A stretch of DNA of 64,000 nt from Ypsolopha sequella (GCA_934047225.1 OW203985.1:4729501-4793500), one strand, 5' to 3'. Shown: positions 44,599 through 55,455, counted from the stretch's first letter. The notes: generated by a model not told the origin, from the sequence alone. Numbers and translations: made by a program.

Positions 44599-44603
44599 AT
44601 CAT
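44599..44603. repeat. Target-site duplication, right
   Basis: ATCAT, pairing with 37,059-37,063. Confidence 0.95.
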
Positions 44604-44681
44604 TGTTCTCCAGATTATGTCAAGCAGTGGACTATGAGCGTAAAGTTGTATCGAGCAACAAGATGGGACCAATTTGTAGTT

Positions 44682-44968
44682 GTTTTTTAGGGTTCCGTAC
44701 CCAAACGGTAACCAACGGGACCGTATAACTAAGACTCCGCTGTCCGTCTGTCACTAGGCTGTATCTCATGAACCGTGATAGTTATACCGTTAAAATTTTC
44801 ACTGATGATGTATTTCTGTTGCCGCTATAACAACAAATATTAAAAAACAGAATAAAATAAATATTTAAGGGGGCTCCCATACAAAATACATGTTTTCTTT
44901 GTCGTTTTTATAGATAATGGTACGGAACCCTTCGTGCGCGTGCCCGACTCGCACTTGGCCGGTTTTAT
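44682..44968 (-). repeat. GTGCGAGTC/GGTTCCGTA dispersed repeat, compact copy
   Basis: Begins TTTTTTAGGGTTCCGTACCC and ends ATGGTACGGAACCCTTCGTG, CGCGTGCCCGACTCGCACTTGG, CCGGTTTTA. The centre (TGTTGCCGCTATAACAACAA, GGGGGCTCCCATAC) matches 51,375-51,512. I know this repeat as very common in Lepidoptera; its class is left open. Confidence 0.85.
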
Positions 44969-45318
44969 TAATTTTATCAATCTGTGTTAATGACGTCATG
45001 CTCTTTCTGCAGATCCAAATGTTATCTGACTGAAAATATGAAGCTCATCAATTATTGTTATCTTGAACCATCCGTGTCCGCCACGGAGCGCACGGAAATA
45101 GCGGGCAAGGAGATTGAAGTCGCGAATTAGAGTCGATCAAATGACGTGGTCTAAGCTTTAATCCTTCACTTTTTTCATCTCTGTGAGCTGAAGTACAAAA
45201 TAGTTTATGTTTATTTTGCGAAATCCATAGCTATGAATACTCTAAATATTATTTAGAGTGCATTACAAACTAGAAAATATCAATCAGAAACAAATTCAAA
45301 GACAGAATTTGAAAAAAT
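44969..45318. other. Spacer
   Basis: Nothing recognised. Confidence 0.45.
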
Positions 45319-45395
45319 TCCCCGGGCCAGGATTCGAACCTGCGGCCTCTTGTTATCAAGACAAGCACGCTACTAATTGCGCCACCGAGGTTCTC
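45319..45395 (-). mobile_element. tRNA-like SINE head
   Basis: On the minus strand GTGGCGCAATTAGTAGCG (A box) and GGTTCGAATCCTGG (B box) flank a perfect 5-bp anticodon-like stem CTTGT/ACAAG with a 7-nt loop. The acceptor stem (CCTCGG against CCCGGGG) does not pair properly and the T-stem has a mismatch, so I do not call a functional tRNA. Confidence 0.7.
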
Positions 45396-45436
45396 GTCTT
45401 GATATTATCGTGATACTCTTCATAATCGTGATACTC

Positions 45437-45626
45437 GTGATAATCTGGTGACGGGCAGTGGCGTCACTGGTGCGAGGGTTCCGCCACCACACTCACTAAC
45501 CCGCCTGCCCAGCGTGTGTGAGTATGGGCAATTCTTCCAGCATGACCGCCGGGAGTGGCAAAGTCCTAGAAAGGCTTATGTCCAGCAGTGGACGAACTAG
45601 GCTGATGGATGGATGGATGGATGCCT
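45437..45626 (+). mobile_element. LINE 3' end with (ATGG)n tail
   Basis: Plus-strand translation ends EYGQFFQHDRREWQ..RKAYVQQWTN-stop (stop at about 45,598), followed at once by GGCTGATGGATGGATGGATG. The C-terminal motif is that of LINE reverse transcriptase polyproteins, and the short tandem tail marks the 3' terminus. 5'-truncated. Confidence 0.8.
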
Positions 45627-46159
45627 CGTCATAATATATGCCCATGGAATTACTATGTAGATGCCTCCTATCAAAAGGGCGTGGCTTAAGACATTCAGCC
45701 AGACCGTTATCGCGGAATGGCGGTGTCAGAATGTAATATTATATAATAACATCGGTCAAACAATGTAGACACTTATAAAACCGCTTTTGATGTAGTTATT
45801 ACCTTATTGCAGTATGGGACTAGATAAAATATATTGGAAGATCCCAGATATAGAGCGCAAAAATATCTAATTGAAATTAATTTCAAATAGACAAAACCAT
45901 GATGCATACCGGAAATATTAGCTAATTTGTTATTTGTAAATTTTTTGTCTAAAGCCCGTCAATTCCATAGACATAGCTCACCATTTCACTAAATTTGTCA
46001 TCTGGGTTCTTTCTTATTTTTTTTTTATTTGTGTAGGGCTATGACCTGTTTTTGCGAAGGCACCGGTTAAATCACGGCTCAGCCCGAGTACAGCAACACT
46101 TGCAGTTTTATGTTTGCTCCAATTGTGAAGGCTATAAGATAGGTACCGAGTCCAATGTG
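45627..46159. other. Spacer
   Basis: GTAGTTATTACCTTATTGCAGTATGGGA (45,792-45,819) recurs at 54,516-54,543, so part is a dispersed repeat. No gene. Confidence 0.45.
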
Positions 46160-46161
46160 TA

Positions 46162-47259
46162 CAGTGCGCGCCAATCTTTTACTCGCCTCTGAATGAGTTA
46201 CGAGTGCAAGCTTGCGCAGGTACAGTCAAGGAAACAATAATATCAACGGTTGATATTAAACCTGTACCTGAGCCTAGAGCATGACCAACTCCAGTCTATG
46301 ATTCGTTTGAAGAAATTCGGACTCTCCTTGTATTGAAAAAAATATATTTGGTTTATTAATCTTTTCTCTAGGGATCTAACGTATAAACAATGTACTGAGA
46401 TTTATACTTTTGTCAAAAAAAAATGTTTTGCACCCTCTTTTTTTTTGGTTTTCAAACGTTCGCTTGAAGAACTAGAACTTGAAATCAACTTGATTTTTTT
46501 TTTCATAAAATAGGTAATAGAAATATGAAGGTATATCACCTAAATTCAATATTTTTTTCCCTACAAAATATTTCAGTATTAGCTAAAAACACACCAATTT
46601 GTTGTTTCGCTGCGTGATCACTAGTATTACGAGTCTAAGAAAAAGAGGCCAAAGAGCCAACATATAATCGCCTCTATGAAAAGCAAATAAAGTCTTTGCC
46701 ATTAGACTTATTGTGCTGGACGGGTAATAAAAAAAGTTGCTAGGGTATGCCATCTTCTTAAATGTTTACTATAAGTGGGAAGGTGTACTTGTTGTACATA
46801 CCTATTTAATTATTTATTTATTATTTTAGTGCAATCTTAACTATATAAATAAAACGCATTAATGTAAACACAATTTTCCTACATTGTCGCCTTAAAACGC
46901 TATAACGTCCGCGAGGCATAACAACAACAATAAACTTTAACAAACTAAATCAACAAAACAACAAATAAAGGCAACAAAAACAATAACAAACAGATTCAAC
47001 GATAATCTTAACGAATCATAGAATTTTTCCTCGAAGGTACTTTTCATGCAACGCGCGCGTGTGTAGTGTACGGAAGTAGCACTAACACTAGCGCATAGTG
47101 TTGACACCTGCTAAATGGCGAGCGGGGGGTGTAGTGCGGCACGCAGGCGGGTGTGCTCCGCGCCCTCGCTCCTGCAACGACCCCCTGACACCGTAAAATG
47201 GTTATTGCGTCGCCTCATGTGGCTGTTTTCAGAGGCGACTTAAAGATTGACGCGCACTG
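46162..47259. mobile_element. Tc1-like MITE, long copy (1,098 bp)
   Basis: The ends CAGTGCGCGCCAATCTTTTA and the complement of CAGTGCGCGTCAATCTTTAA, each next to TA, followed by GTCGCCTCTGA, pair over about 32 bp. TA-CAGTGC..GCCAA is the Tc1-type end. Compared with the 465-bp copy at 53,169-53,633 (inverse orientation), this one has about 490 extra bp after 46,258 and about 160 extra GC-rich bp near 47,022-47,185. No transposase frame. Confidence 0.88.
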
Positions 47260-48470
47260 TACATATTTAGTTCGATATGATCTTCATTTTACCTCCATTA
47301 TTGGCATAAGAAAAACACGAATTACTGTTCATTAAACGCTTTTTACTGTTTTGTCTGTAAGATGGATTCGAACTGGAGTGCAATATTTTTTTTATGCTAC
47401 AAATCAGTTAATATAGCATCACTTTTCATCGCACTCAACCACAATACTATTGAAAATAATATTCAACATAGTAAAATTTATTATCTCGTAAAATACTAGA
47501 TATTAGAGAAGTACTTTTTCCAGAAAGAGTTTTTAATTAGATCTCGACTCCAGTTACCCGGCATCATCCGCCATTTAAATCAATCGATTTTCAATTTGCC
47601 GCCATTAATTTAGTTTTGCGCCATTTTTCCACTTCGGCGTACCGTTTTTATATCTCTCGACTAGTTGGAAGTATTGGAATGACAAATTGCAGTGGAATAA
47701 GAAGACCTCTAGTCTAATAAGTTTTAATTAAAAAGGACGTTTGTAAAAAAATCGAATGCTCACGCCAAATTGCACATAAAACACCGTCTCTTTTAGATCA
47801 AACTTTTTATATTATTATGCTGTTCTTAGGTAGATAAATTATGTAATGTTTGAAAATCGCAAAAAGTAAACCTCATTGGAAGTTCACAGTTTTAACTTAA
47901 CGTCAACAATGACACATCATATTTTATTAATCATACAATTCTCAATCAAACACATTTCACACTGGATATTTGGATAATACCATATTATGGCGTACGCTTG
48001 TATATCCTAAGCCTATGGATAATACCAACAAACCCTTTTCGTATTTTTTTTTGCTCTGTTGGTATATTTATTGTTATAAATGGCCACCTCTGTGGTTGAA
48101 TACACGAACAAAACCATAATTTATTCTTCCTAGTTTGAAGAATCTATCAATACTACATAAAAAAGAAAAAACATGTATTTCTTTCGGGAATACAATACAC
48201 ACTCATATCGGAACATAATCGTCAGACGTTATTCCAATATTGAGAAACAAAGTGTCAAAGAAGGCTCTTAAAAAAGTTTTCATGTCGAGGTATAAGTTTA
48301 TTTAAGTAAAAACCTGTTCATATTATTTATGGATTAAATTTTGTACAAACTTTATTAAACTCTTAACAGGACAGATATTTCGTAGCACCTTTTTTTTTTT
48401 GAAATAATAAAATTGGTGAAAATATTTGTCATTTTGACTTTTTTTCCAGAATCAGTCCCTCTCGCACTGC
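47260..48470. other. AT-rich spacer
   Basis: No gene or element recognised. Confidence 0.5.
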
Positions 48471-48539
48471 GGGTCTTTCCGCATGCAGTAACTGGGTAGT
48501 ATGCAAGCGGAACCTATCCTCTTAAATCCAATCGTATTC

Positions 48540-48735
48540 GGTCTACATGCTTCGGAAGGGACGATTTGTGCGCGAAGTCTGGCGAAAGGGCTCACCACTG
48601 ATCACGCTGGGATGTTATAATCCTCGTTGAAACGTGGGTGTAAGTAACACTGAGTTGCATTTTACAGTCCACACTCAGACACGCCTCTTACATCCCCTCG
48701 GGGATCCATGTCTTGAGGGTGTATATTTTTTTGTG
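48540..48735 (+). mobile_element. SINE body copy
   Basis: Family blocks GGCGAAAGGGCTCACCACTG, GTTGAAACGTGGGTGTAAG, GCATTTTACAGTCCACACTC and CATCCCCTCGGGGATCCATG in order, ending near a poly-T run at 48,726. Confidence 0.85.
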
Positions 48736-49494
48736 ATTTGATGTTGGTCTAAATTTAGTTGTTGTTCAGAATTTCAAGTTCTAGATTAACGGAACAAAAG
48801 TTATTATTTATGACATGAGCAAAGATGCAGGCAACTTGTGATATGATTATATTCTGTTTTTGTATGGAATGCTTGGAACATCATTGGTTATAAAAGGCTA
48901 TGACATTTATTATATTACATACAGAAGAACGGATGGGCGGAGATTGGAGTCCCACAATAAAGTTCTTTTCTTACATTTTCCTAAAAATTCTATCCCTTAT
49001 ATTTGGCATCTTTGAGGGATTCTTTGTAGCAAATAGTTTCTATATTCAACCTCAAAAGTACAGCCCACAATTTACTTGAAACGAGCAGGTAATGTACAAA
49101 ATACATCACTGCCTCCTATTTCGATAAAGGAAAAAATGTTAGAGAACCTATTGGGAAATAATATTTTTGGGGTGTCAAATGGCAAAGGCCGGATGAATCA
49201 TCTATAAACCCAGATTATGGCTATAAATTTCAGACATTAGGGTGGCGGAATGTTTATTCGTAGCTTTTACTTTTGCTAGAAATATCTATTTAAGCTCGGT
49301 TGAGTAGTTATTTAGTTGACTGGCCGAGCACTGAGATTATTCAGTATTAATACTAACTTATTTTGTCCATTTTTTTTTTCACTTGTCTAAATTTAGAATT
49401 TGCCCGGTACGCCCGTTCCCACTCCTAATGTTCACGATACTAAATTATCACAAAACAAAAAACTTAATGTTTAGTTCCTATACTGCCTCATCTC
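48736..49494. other. Spacer
   Basis: Nothing recognised. Confidence 0.45.
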
Positions 49495-49590
49495 TGTAGA
49501 TGGGGGACAGTAAGAGGACAGCGCTCAAACAAGGCACAAACCAGGTGGCCCACCCACACCTGGGACAAATTGACGACGGTATATCCATCC
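49495..49590 (+). mobile_element. LINE 3' region scrap
   Basis: GGGGACAGTAAGAGGACAGC, CAGGTGGCCCACCCACACC and ACGGTATATCCATCCCC match, inverted, 9,915-10,010 of the LINE end at 9.7-10.1 kb. Confidence 0.65.
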
Positions 49591-50034
49591 CCAATTATTT
49601 TATTAAATGCGCAAAAATTGTGTATGTTTTGTTTACTTTTATATAATTATAATACTTAAATCTTATTTATGTCTTGAATAGTAAAAGACCATCGAAAAAA
49701 AGACTAATTATGTGTCGGTATTATATTTTAACTTATTTTTCTTATGTAATTTTTTGTGTAATTCGTTCTAATTCGTTAAAATGAATAATTTATTGAAAGA
49801 AAGAAAGAAAGCAAAAATCTTTATTTGTTGCTACACAAACAGGAAAAATAAAAAACAAAAACATTATACAAAAAAGCAAGAAAACAGAAAAGTAAAAATA
49901 ATAATGAAATTTAGAATAAATAACTAATATAATTTGGCCCTTTTTGGCACTTTATTTAATTATTTTTAACTGAGCATGTGTGTGTTTTTCTTTGTGGCAA
50001 ATGATTTTTTTTCACTTTCACTTTCTCTTTCAAT
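49591..50034. other. AT-rich spacer
   Basis: (GAAA)n-like run near 49,795-49,810. No gene. Confidence 0.5.
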
Positions 50035-50222
50035 TTCCGGCCCTTACATGAAACAGACTGGTGACGGGCAGCGGCGGCGTCACGGTGCGAAGGTTTCGGC
50101 TCCGCGCTCACCAACCCACCTGCCCAGCGTGCGTGAGTATGGGCATTTCTTCCAAGAGGACCGCCAAGTGTGGCCAAATCTTGCAAAAGCCTATGTCCAG
50201 CCGTGGATGAACTAGGCTGATG
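50035..50222 (+). mobile_element. LINE 3' end
   Basis: The frame ends FFQEDRQVWPNLAKAYVQPW then two residues and a TAG (50,213-50,215), homologous with 45,437-45,626. TGAAACAGACTGGTGACGGG upstream also matches 9,880-9,900 inverted. Confidence 0.8.
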
Positions 50223-50329
50223 TATACTGACTGCCCCATCTTATCGTCCACCCATTAAGAATTTATGGAAAAGCCTGTGAAAGTATAGAAGTTTTATACT
50301 TTTCCCTTGAAAATACCTCTCGTTAGGAT

Positions 50330-50612
50330 ACAACAAAAAACATTTCATTACGACAGCCCGAGAAGCTGTCAGAAGTGAAAGTCCCAGCCCTCTTGGTACA
50401 CCCACTTTTCGCCAACGATTATTACGTCCCAAACGTGATGGGTGGTGAGCCCTATTGCCGTACTTCAGGCACAAATAAACCAACAGCTTAACGTGCCTTT
50501 CGGATACACGCAGACCGAACACAAATTAATATGCACCGCGGGGATTGAACCCAAGACCTCTGGGTTAGTAAGCGAGCGCTCTACCACTCGGCCACTGAGG
50601 CGGTCTCTCTCG
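50330..50612 (-). mobile_element. SINE, full length with tRNA-like head
   Basis: The clearest member. On the minus strand the head reads CGCCTCAGTGGCCGAGTGGT (A box TGGCCGAGTGG), GCGCTCGCTTACTAACCCAG, then GTCTTGGGTTCAATCCCCGC (B box). The body follows, with ATTTGTGCCTGAAGTACGGC, AATAGGGCTCACCACCCATC, AATCGTTGGCGAAAAGTGGG and on to 50,330. It establishes that the dispersed body copies in this window belong to a tRNA-derived, Pol III-driven SINE mobilised by a partner LINE. Confidence 0.9.
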
Positions 50613-50786
50613 GCTCTCATTAGGAATCCCAATTAATTATTACTTTACAAAATTTACTTATATTATTATGAAATCAAAAGTGAGTGTTTATGTTACCGGA
50701 TACTGAAACTAATTAACGGATCCCGATGAAATTTGAGCTTACATACGAATAAGAGGTAAGTAAATAATAAATGGGAAATTATTAAT

Positions 50787-51160
50787 TGGGCGAATAAAAA
50801 TATGAGTAGCGACTTCAAGTGTCCGGAATAAATACTAAAGCGTGCGACTCAAAATTGTCTTTAAATTTTTTTCCTTAAATAAAAGGCAAATTTAAAATAT
50901 GAAATCGAAAATATTTCACCAAAAGTCAAAAAATAGGTGCGACGAGGAGTCAACCGAGAAGGAGTGTGGTAGGTTCACATATAAGATAATAAAGTACCGA
51001 GTGAAGCAAAGCGGAGCGGAGTGGAGCGAGGCGACGTCCCCAGTTTTATTACTTAAAATTAAATTGTCACTTAAATAGAAAATTTTTCGCCTGGGAATTA
51101 TTCAACTCAACTCAAATTTGGATTTTCAAGTCGCCGTTTTCAACATTTTTATTCGCCCAC
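50787..51160. mobile_element. MITE with GGGCGAATAAAAAT ends
   Basis: TGGGCGAATAAAAATATGAG at the left and the complement of TGGGCGAATAAAAATGTTGA at the right, with GCGACTT shared further in. 374 bp. The interior holds the purine-rich GCAAAGCGGAGCGGAGTGGA. No clear target duplication. Confidence 0.7.
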
Positions 51161-51294
51161 AGGCTTTCGCCCACTTAGTATTTTAGTAATCTATATACAG
51201 TATTTTTGAGCGCTAAAATTTGAATTTATATTTGCTCGTTTAAATACTACCCATAATAAATTATATTTATAATACATTATTTATAAATTATATG

Positions 51295-51360
51295 ATAGAA
51301 GATGTAGTGACTAGAATAGAAAAAGAAATGCTTCAGTGATTTGGACATGTAGAGGGGATG
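51295..51360 (+). pseudogene. LINE reverse transcriptase scrap
   Basis: Encodes IEDVVTRIEKEMLQ-stop-FGHVEGMN, the conserved W/FGHV.RM end region of LINE RTs, with a stop. It is nearly identical in part to 25,345-25,371 inverted. Confidence 0.65.
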
Positions 51361-51374
51361 AATTAATAAATGAT

Positions 51375-51512
51375 GTATTTATGTTGCTGCTATAACAAAA
51401 AATACTAAAAAACAGAATCAAACCCATACAACAGACATGTTTTTTTTGCCGTTTTTATAAATAATGGTACGGAACCCTTCGTGCGCGAGTCTGACTCGCA
51501 CTTGACCGGTTT
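51375..51512 (-). repeat. GTGCGAGTC/GGTTCCGTA dispersed repeat, partial
   Basis: TGCTGCTATAACAAAAAATA, ATGGTACGGAACCCTTCGTG and GACTCGCACTTGACCGG as in 44,820-44,968. Confidence 0.8.
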
Positions 51513-51740
51513 TTTAAATTATAATAACGCCTTTTTACGTCGTAGACTTAGACATAATAGTACCTATAATTATACATCAGTTCATCATAGAGCTAATAAA
51601 TTCTCCCTAAAAAGTTGAAATTTTCGGAATTCAAAAAATCTGTAGATACGCCTTTCCAGTTTGATGCCCTCGATATGATTCGAATAATACATTTTTTTAA
51701 ATAACCTCGTAAGCGAATGCGCTTCTATCACCACAGTATA

Positions 51741-52238
51741 CAAAATGTAATCGTTAAGTGTGACCAGGCGATTATTCCGTAACTATTACAGATATAAAAA
51801 AATATTAACTGATATCGAAAGTACGTTACCTAATTAGAAAAATGACATCAATTACTTTTTGAAAATCGAACGAGAAGTATTATTGTTATTGGTATTAATG
51901 CGATATTGAAACAAGGTTGAAACAATTTGAAGTAGTAACATAATTAATCTACACGTGTATCTACTTGAAAATCATTATTATCATATCATACGTAATCATA
52001 AAATGAGATTAAGGTAAAATGAGTACTAGACCACTTAAAATAAGGAAACTAAAACCTTTCTACTAATCTTATACTAAATGTATGGGAATGTTAATTGTCA
52101 AAATTTTGGATACTTCTCGTTTGATTTGAAAAAAGTTATTGATGTAATTTTACGTAGTTTCGATATCAGTTAATAATTTTATGATATCTTTAATAGTTAT
52201 GGAATAATCGCCTGGTCACACTTAACGATTACACCCTG
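51741..52238. mobile_element. TA-flanked MITE with ~150-bp inverted arms
   Basis: CAAAATGTAATCGTTAAGTG at the left and the complement of CAGGGTGTAATCGTTAAGTG at the right, both next to TA. The arms continue through GACCAGGCGATTATTCC to about 51,890 and from about 52,110. 498 bp, non-coding, mariner-like by its ends. Confidence 0.88.
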
Positions 52239-52639
52239 TATATAGACAATATCCATCCTGTGGTGTCACTGAGATACCATTATTCATAACATGCCTATTT
52301 GTGAACAGTTTCGAAAGTAATAGTGCCGGGACACATACAGTAGCGTAAAGAGGTAGCATAAAAGCATTGTCTTTTATAATGTATTAAGCATACATATGTG
52401 TTAATATTGTTTCATGAAAGTTTATTTTTATATATATTCATATATACATATTCGTAACGTTATAAGAATTTATGTTGTTTATTATCTTTTTATATTTATA
52501 ATATTTTTTTTTCTGAAGCTTACTTTTTATATTATTAGCATTTAATTACAAAACTTATCTTTCAGTACATAAATGTATTTTTATTTTTAATTTCTAGTTT
52601 AAAATTAATAATTAAAAACTGTAAAGCCTTTTTGCGCAC
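52239..52639. other. AT-rich spacer
   Basis: Nothing recognised. Confidence 0.5.
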
Positions 52640-52768
52640 CTGCCTCTGTGACTTTCTTGTACTTTCTGTCGGGTTGACTGGAAGAAATTGCTTTTAGCAT
52701 TAAGTCCACCTGTTGTTAATTAAACTGTGTTTTGTGCAATAAAGAATTTAGAAGAAGAAGAACTATTC
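52640..52768 (+). mobile_element. LINE 3' UTR end
   Basis: TCGGGTTGACTGGAAGAAAT, TTTTAGCATTAAGTCCACC and GTGTTTTGTGCAATAAAGAA, then an AGAAGAAGAAG tail. I recognise this order as a common lepidopteran LINE 3' UTR, with a polyadenylation-like AATAAA and a short tandem tail. Confidence 0.7.
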
Positions 52769-52865
52769 ACATGAATAATTTACGGTTGTATCTCTGACAC
52801 TAATATCGTAGCGTTTTTCTACTTTTGCTCTCTTTTTAAAATGTCTATTCCAGTAATATTTTGCA

Positions 52866-52920
52866 CTCGCTAACACCTCTGACACCCCTTCGGGTATATA
52901 TGTAGTAACGATATATTATT
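52866..52920 (+). mobile_element. SINE tail scrap
   Basis: Only CACCTCTGACACCCCTTCGG and the following TA-rich tail of the SINE family remain. Confidence 0.55.
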
Positions 52921-53139
52921 TAACTTCCTAAGAGGTAAATAAAAACAAAAGAGGGCATTCTATTTAGAGTAGAGGTGAAGCGGAATGCTTGGGGTTATAT
53001 GTGGCTAGCAAATCTGAAACCTACGTGTCATTTCCTCAATACTCAGCCGGTGCAGCCTACCAACGTTAGTTAGAGAAGTGATCACAGTTCATAAGACAAG
53101 CGATTAGCGTTTTTAAACAATGAAATTTTTACTTTTATC

Positions 53140-53705
53140 TGTGTCCGAAGTACAGCGATAGAGACATACAGTGCGAGCCAATATTTTAGTCGCCTCTGAA
53201 GATAGCCCCAAGAGGCGACGCAATAGCCGTTTTACGGTGTTCAGGGGTTGATTCGTTAAGTTTATCGTTGAATCTGTTTGCTACAGTTTATTGTTTTTGT
53301 TGCCTTTATTTGTTATTTTTTTATTTAGTTTATTAAATTTTGTTGATTTATTTTATTAAAGTTAATTGTTGTTGTTATGCCTCGTGGACGTTATAGCGTT
53401 TTAAGGCGACAATGTAGGAAAATGGTGTTTATATTGATCCGTTTTATCTATATAGTTAAGATTGCACTAAAATAATAAATAAATAATTCAATAGGTAGGT
53501 ACAACAAGTACACCTTCCCACTTATAGTAAATATTTAATAATCAACCGTTGATATTATTGTTTCCTTGACTGCACCTGCGCAAGCTTGCACTCGTAACTA
53601 AATCAGAGGCGACTAAAAGATTGGCGCGCACTGTACACTTCACAGTCCATTCTTGGAAATGCCTCTGACATCCGCTCAGTTATTCGTGTTGTGACAATGT
53701 AAGTT
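53140..53705 (+). mobile_element. SINE copy interrupted by a Tc1-like MITE
   Basis: TGTGTCCGAAGTACAGCGAT (53,139-53,158) is the SINE body and CACTTCACAGTCCATTCTTG (53,636-53,655) resumes it, ending GACATCCGCTCAGTTATTCG. Roughly 100 bp of the SINE centre is missing between these blocks, so the insertion was accompanied or preceded by a deletion. Confidence 0.8.
53169..53633. mobile_element. Tc1-like MITE, short copy (465 bp)
   Basis: Flanked by TA at 53,167-53,168 and 53,634-53,635. CAGTGCGAGCCAATATTTTA at the left, complement of CAGTGCGCGCCAATCTTTTA at the right. It matches both halves of 46,162-47,259 in inverse orientation, but lacks its two extra blocks. Confidence 0.93.
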
Positions 53706-54297
53706 AGAAATATACAATTTAAAATTATAATTGACTTCCAGTCTTTTATTTTAATAATTATAGCTTCATATACCACACCGAATGGTCGAAATATATCCTA
53801 ATAACTTAATCATTATATTACGTGTTTTCGTATATATAAATATAAAACTTTTTAGACTATCAATTTAAATAAAATTTCCCATTATAATGAAACCTATTCG
53901 TTGGCCTAGATGCAAAATTTTCACTGCTATTGAATTTGTTTATTGCGGTTTGGAAATAATCATAAGCAGTTTTTTGCGTAATGTTAGTGCGTAATGTTCT
54001 TAAATAACTTTTGTTTCTTAAGTGGTGCAATATGCAATACATTTTATAATAATTAAAAGAAAATCTTTACACTACAAATTGAATAGTTTAATGATTTTGT
54101 GATATTTTCTGCCCAGCTACCTTCTAATAATATTAAGTTTATTTAATGTTATTACATAAATTAGTACATTCATTTTAACTTTTAAGGACATACAAATATT
54201 ATTCAAGCAACAAGTTTTTTCACTTCTATAAAAGTATTTATCACCTACACAAAGTTCCACAATGTTTCCAGTAGATATAATGTCTAAAATAATATAG
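53706..54297. other. AT-rich spacer
   Basis: No gene recognised. Confidence 0.5.
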
Positions 54298-54362
54298 GTT
54301 TGACTCACGGACAAAGGGTGCCGTACCACCACACAATACGGGTACGGAACCCTAAAAATGTT
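54298..54362 (+). repeat. GGTTCCGTA family scrap
   Basis: GTTTGACTCACGGACAAAGG, GCCGTACCACCACACAATACGG and GTACGGAACCCTAAAAATG, as at 4,760-4,830. Confidence 0.7.
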
Positions 54363-54633
54363 ATAGTAAATAACAACAATATATTATGTTTAAGAAACGC
54401 TTGTACTTATCCACATACAACATAAAACTTTAATACCTATGCCCGACCGGTTTCGCTCTTTAGCATTTCTTTAGCATCGGTTAAATAATGTTGGTACTTT
54501 TAAAACTACTTTTGATGTTACAATTACCTTATTGCAGTATGGGAGTAGATAAATAACATAATTGGTTTCAAAGAAATAAACAATGTAAGTCTGAAAACAG
54601 CTGGTCAATATTTTAATTTAAAATTCATTACAC

Positions 54634-55200
54634 GTTTGGTCGACGCCTCTGGTGACCCAAGGGCTGAGCCTTAGAGTATATATAAGTAAACAATAGAGCG
54701 TGCGTAAGCAATTTATAGCGTAAGCACGGGTATGAACACTGTTCATGCCATTTTTTAAAAGTAATTACTGTAAAGTGTGCACTACCGTTTTGCTTAAACA
54801 ATTCCCGAAAGCAAAACCAAAAATAATATTATTTATTTTCATCGCTAACATTGATATAACAAAGTTTGTACTATGGAAACTGCTTACGGTCGGCACAAAG
54901 CGCTACTAGCGATGCGCGTGCTCTATAGTTTACTTATGTATACTCTAAGGCTGGAGCATACCTCGGCCAGAGGATCAGTCTGGCGATCCAGCAGGGTAAT
55001 GCTGCCAGCCACTTGGGCACCGCACCCAACGGCAACGGTTTAGATAATATTTTTTTATTTAGTATAATGTTTTATTTAGTATGAGGTTTTAGGGCTTTTT
55101 ATATTATTTTATTTTATTTTAGGATTATTTAGCTTTAAATTAAGTTACTTTTTTGTAATTTAAGTTTTAATAAAAATAAAGTTCCAATTAAAAAAATATA
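54634..55200 (+). pseudogene. LINE 3' end (same family as 5.0 and 13 kb), split by a MITE
   Basis: Before the MITE the plus strand encodes RLVDASGDPRA; after it, AYLGQRISLAIQQGNAASHL then GTAP (54,956-55,030). These are consecutive blocks of the terminal region seen at 5022-5160 and 13,363-13,480. An AT-rich 3' UTR with AATAAAAATAAAG (55,170-55,182) follows. Only the last 60 or so codons remain. Confidence 0.8.
54670..54949. mobile_element. hAT-like MITE (280 bp)
   Basis: CTTAGAGTATATATAAGTAA at the left and the complement of CTTAGAGTATACATAAGTAA at the right continue to about 35 bp of inverted similarity. GCTGAGC before and GCTGGAGC after look like an 8-bp target duplication with one base lost, as for hAT elements. 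It divides a LINE coding remnant whose frame resumes after it. Confidence 0.85.
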
Positions 55201-55455
55201 TTAATTATTCTTACGTATAGCAACACGTTTCTTTTACGAGAGAATAATATCATGAAATAAAGCTGTTCCATAAGGAAGATCTAACTATAAAGTTCCTAAC
55301 GATAGCAGCGATCTGGCTAGCATTTTTTATTTATTATAATTGTTTTAGGTTTACTTTGTTAGTTTTTATTTTTGGTCATCTTTAGTTAAGTTTTGGAGTG
55401 TTATTTAAGTTTTTGTTAAGTTTCTTGTAATAAAACTAAATGTTCCAATAATGGA
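55201..55455 (+). repeat. Probable second copy of the LINE 3' UTR
   Basis: GCATTTTTTATTTATTATAA...GTTTCTTGTAATAAAACTAAATGTTCCAATA parallels 55,045-55,195 in layout and ending. Support is weak because both are AT-rich. Confidence 0.4.

Noticed and set aside
45319..45395. tRNA gene
   Set aside because: The A box, B box and anticodon-like stem are good, but the acceptor stem does not pair and there is a T-stem mismatch. A SINE head is more likely.
46258..46757. A separate piggyBac-like insertion inside the long Tc1-like MITE
   Set aside because: TTAA occurs near both edges of the extra block, but the edge sequences are not convincing inverted repeats.
50540..50612. tRNA gene on the minus strand
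   Set aside because: Strong tRNA likeness, but it continues directly into the SINE body shared with other copies.
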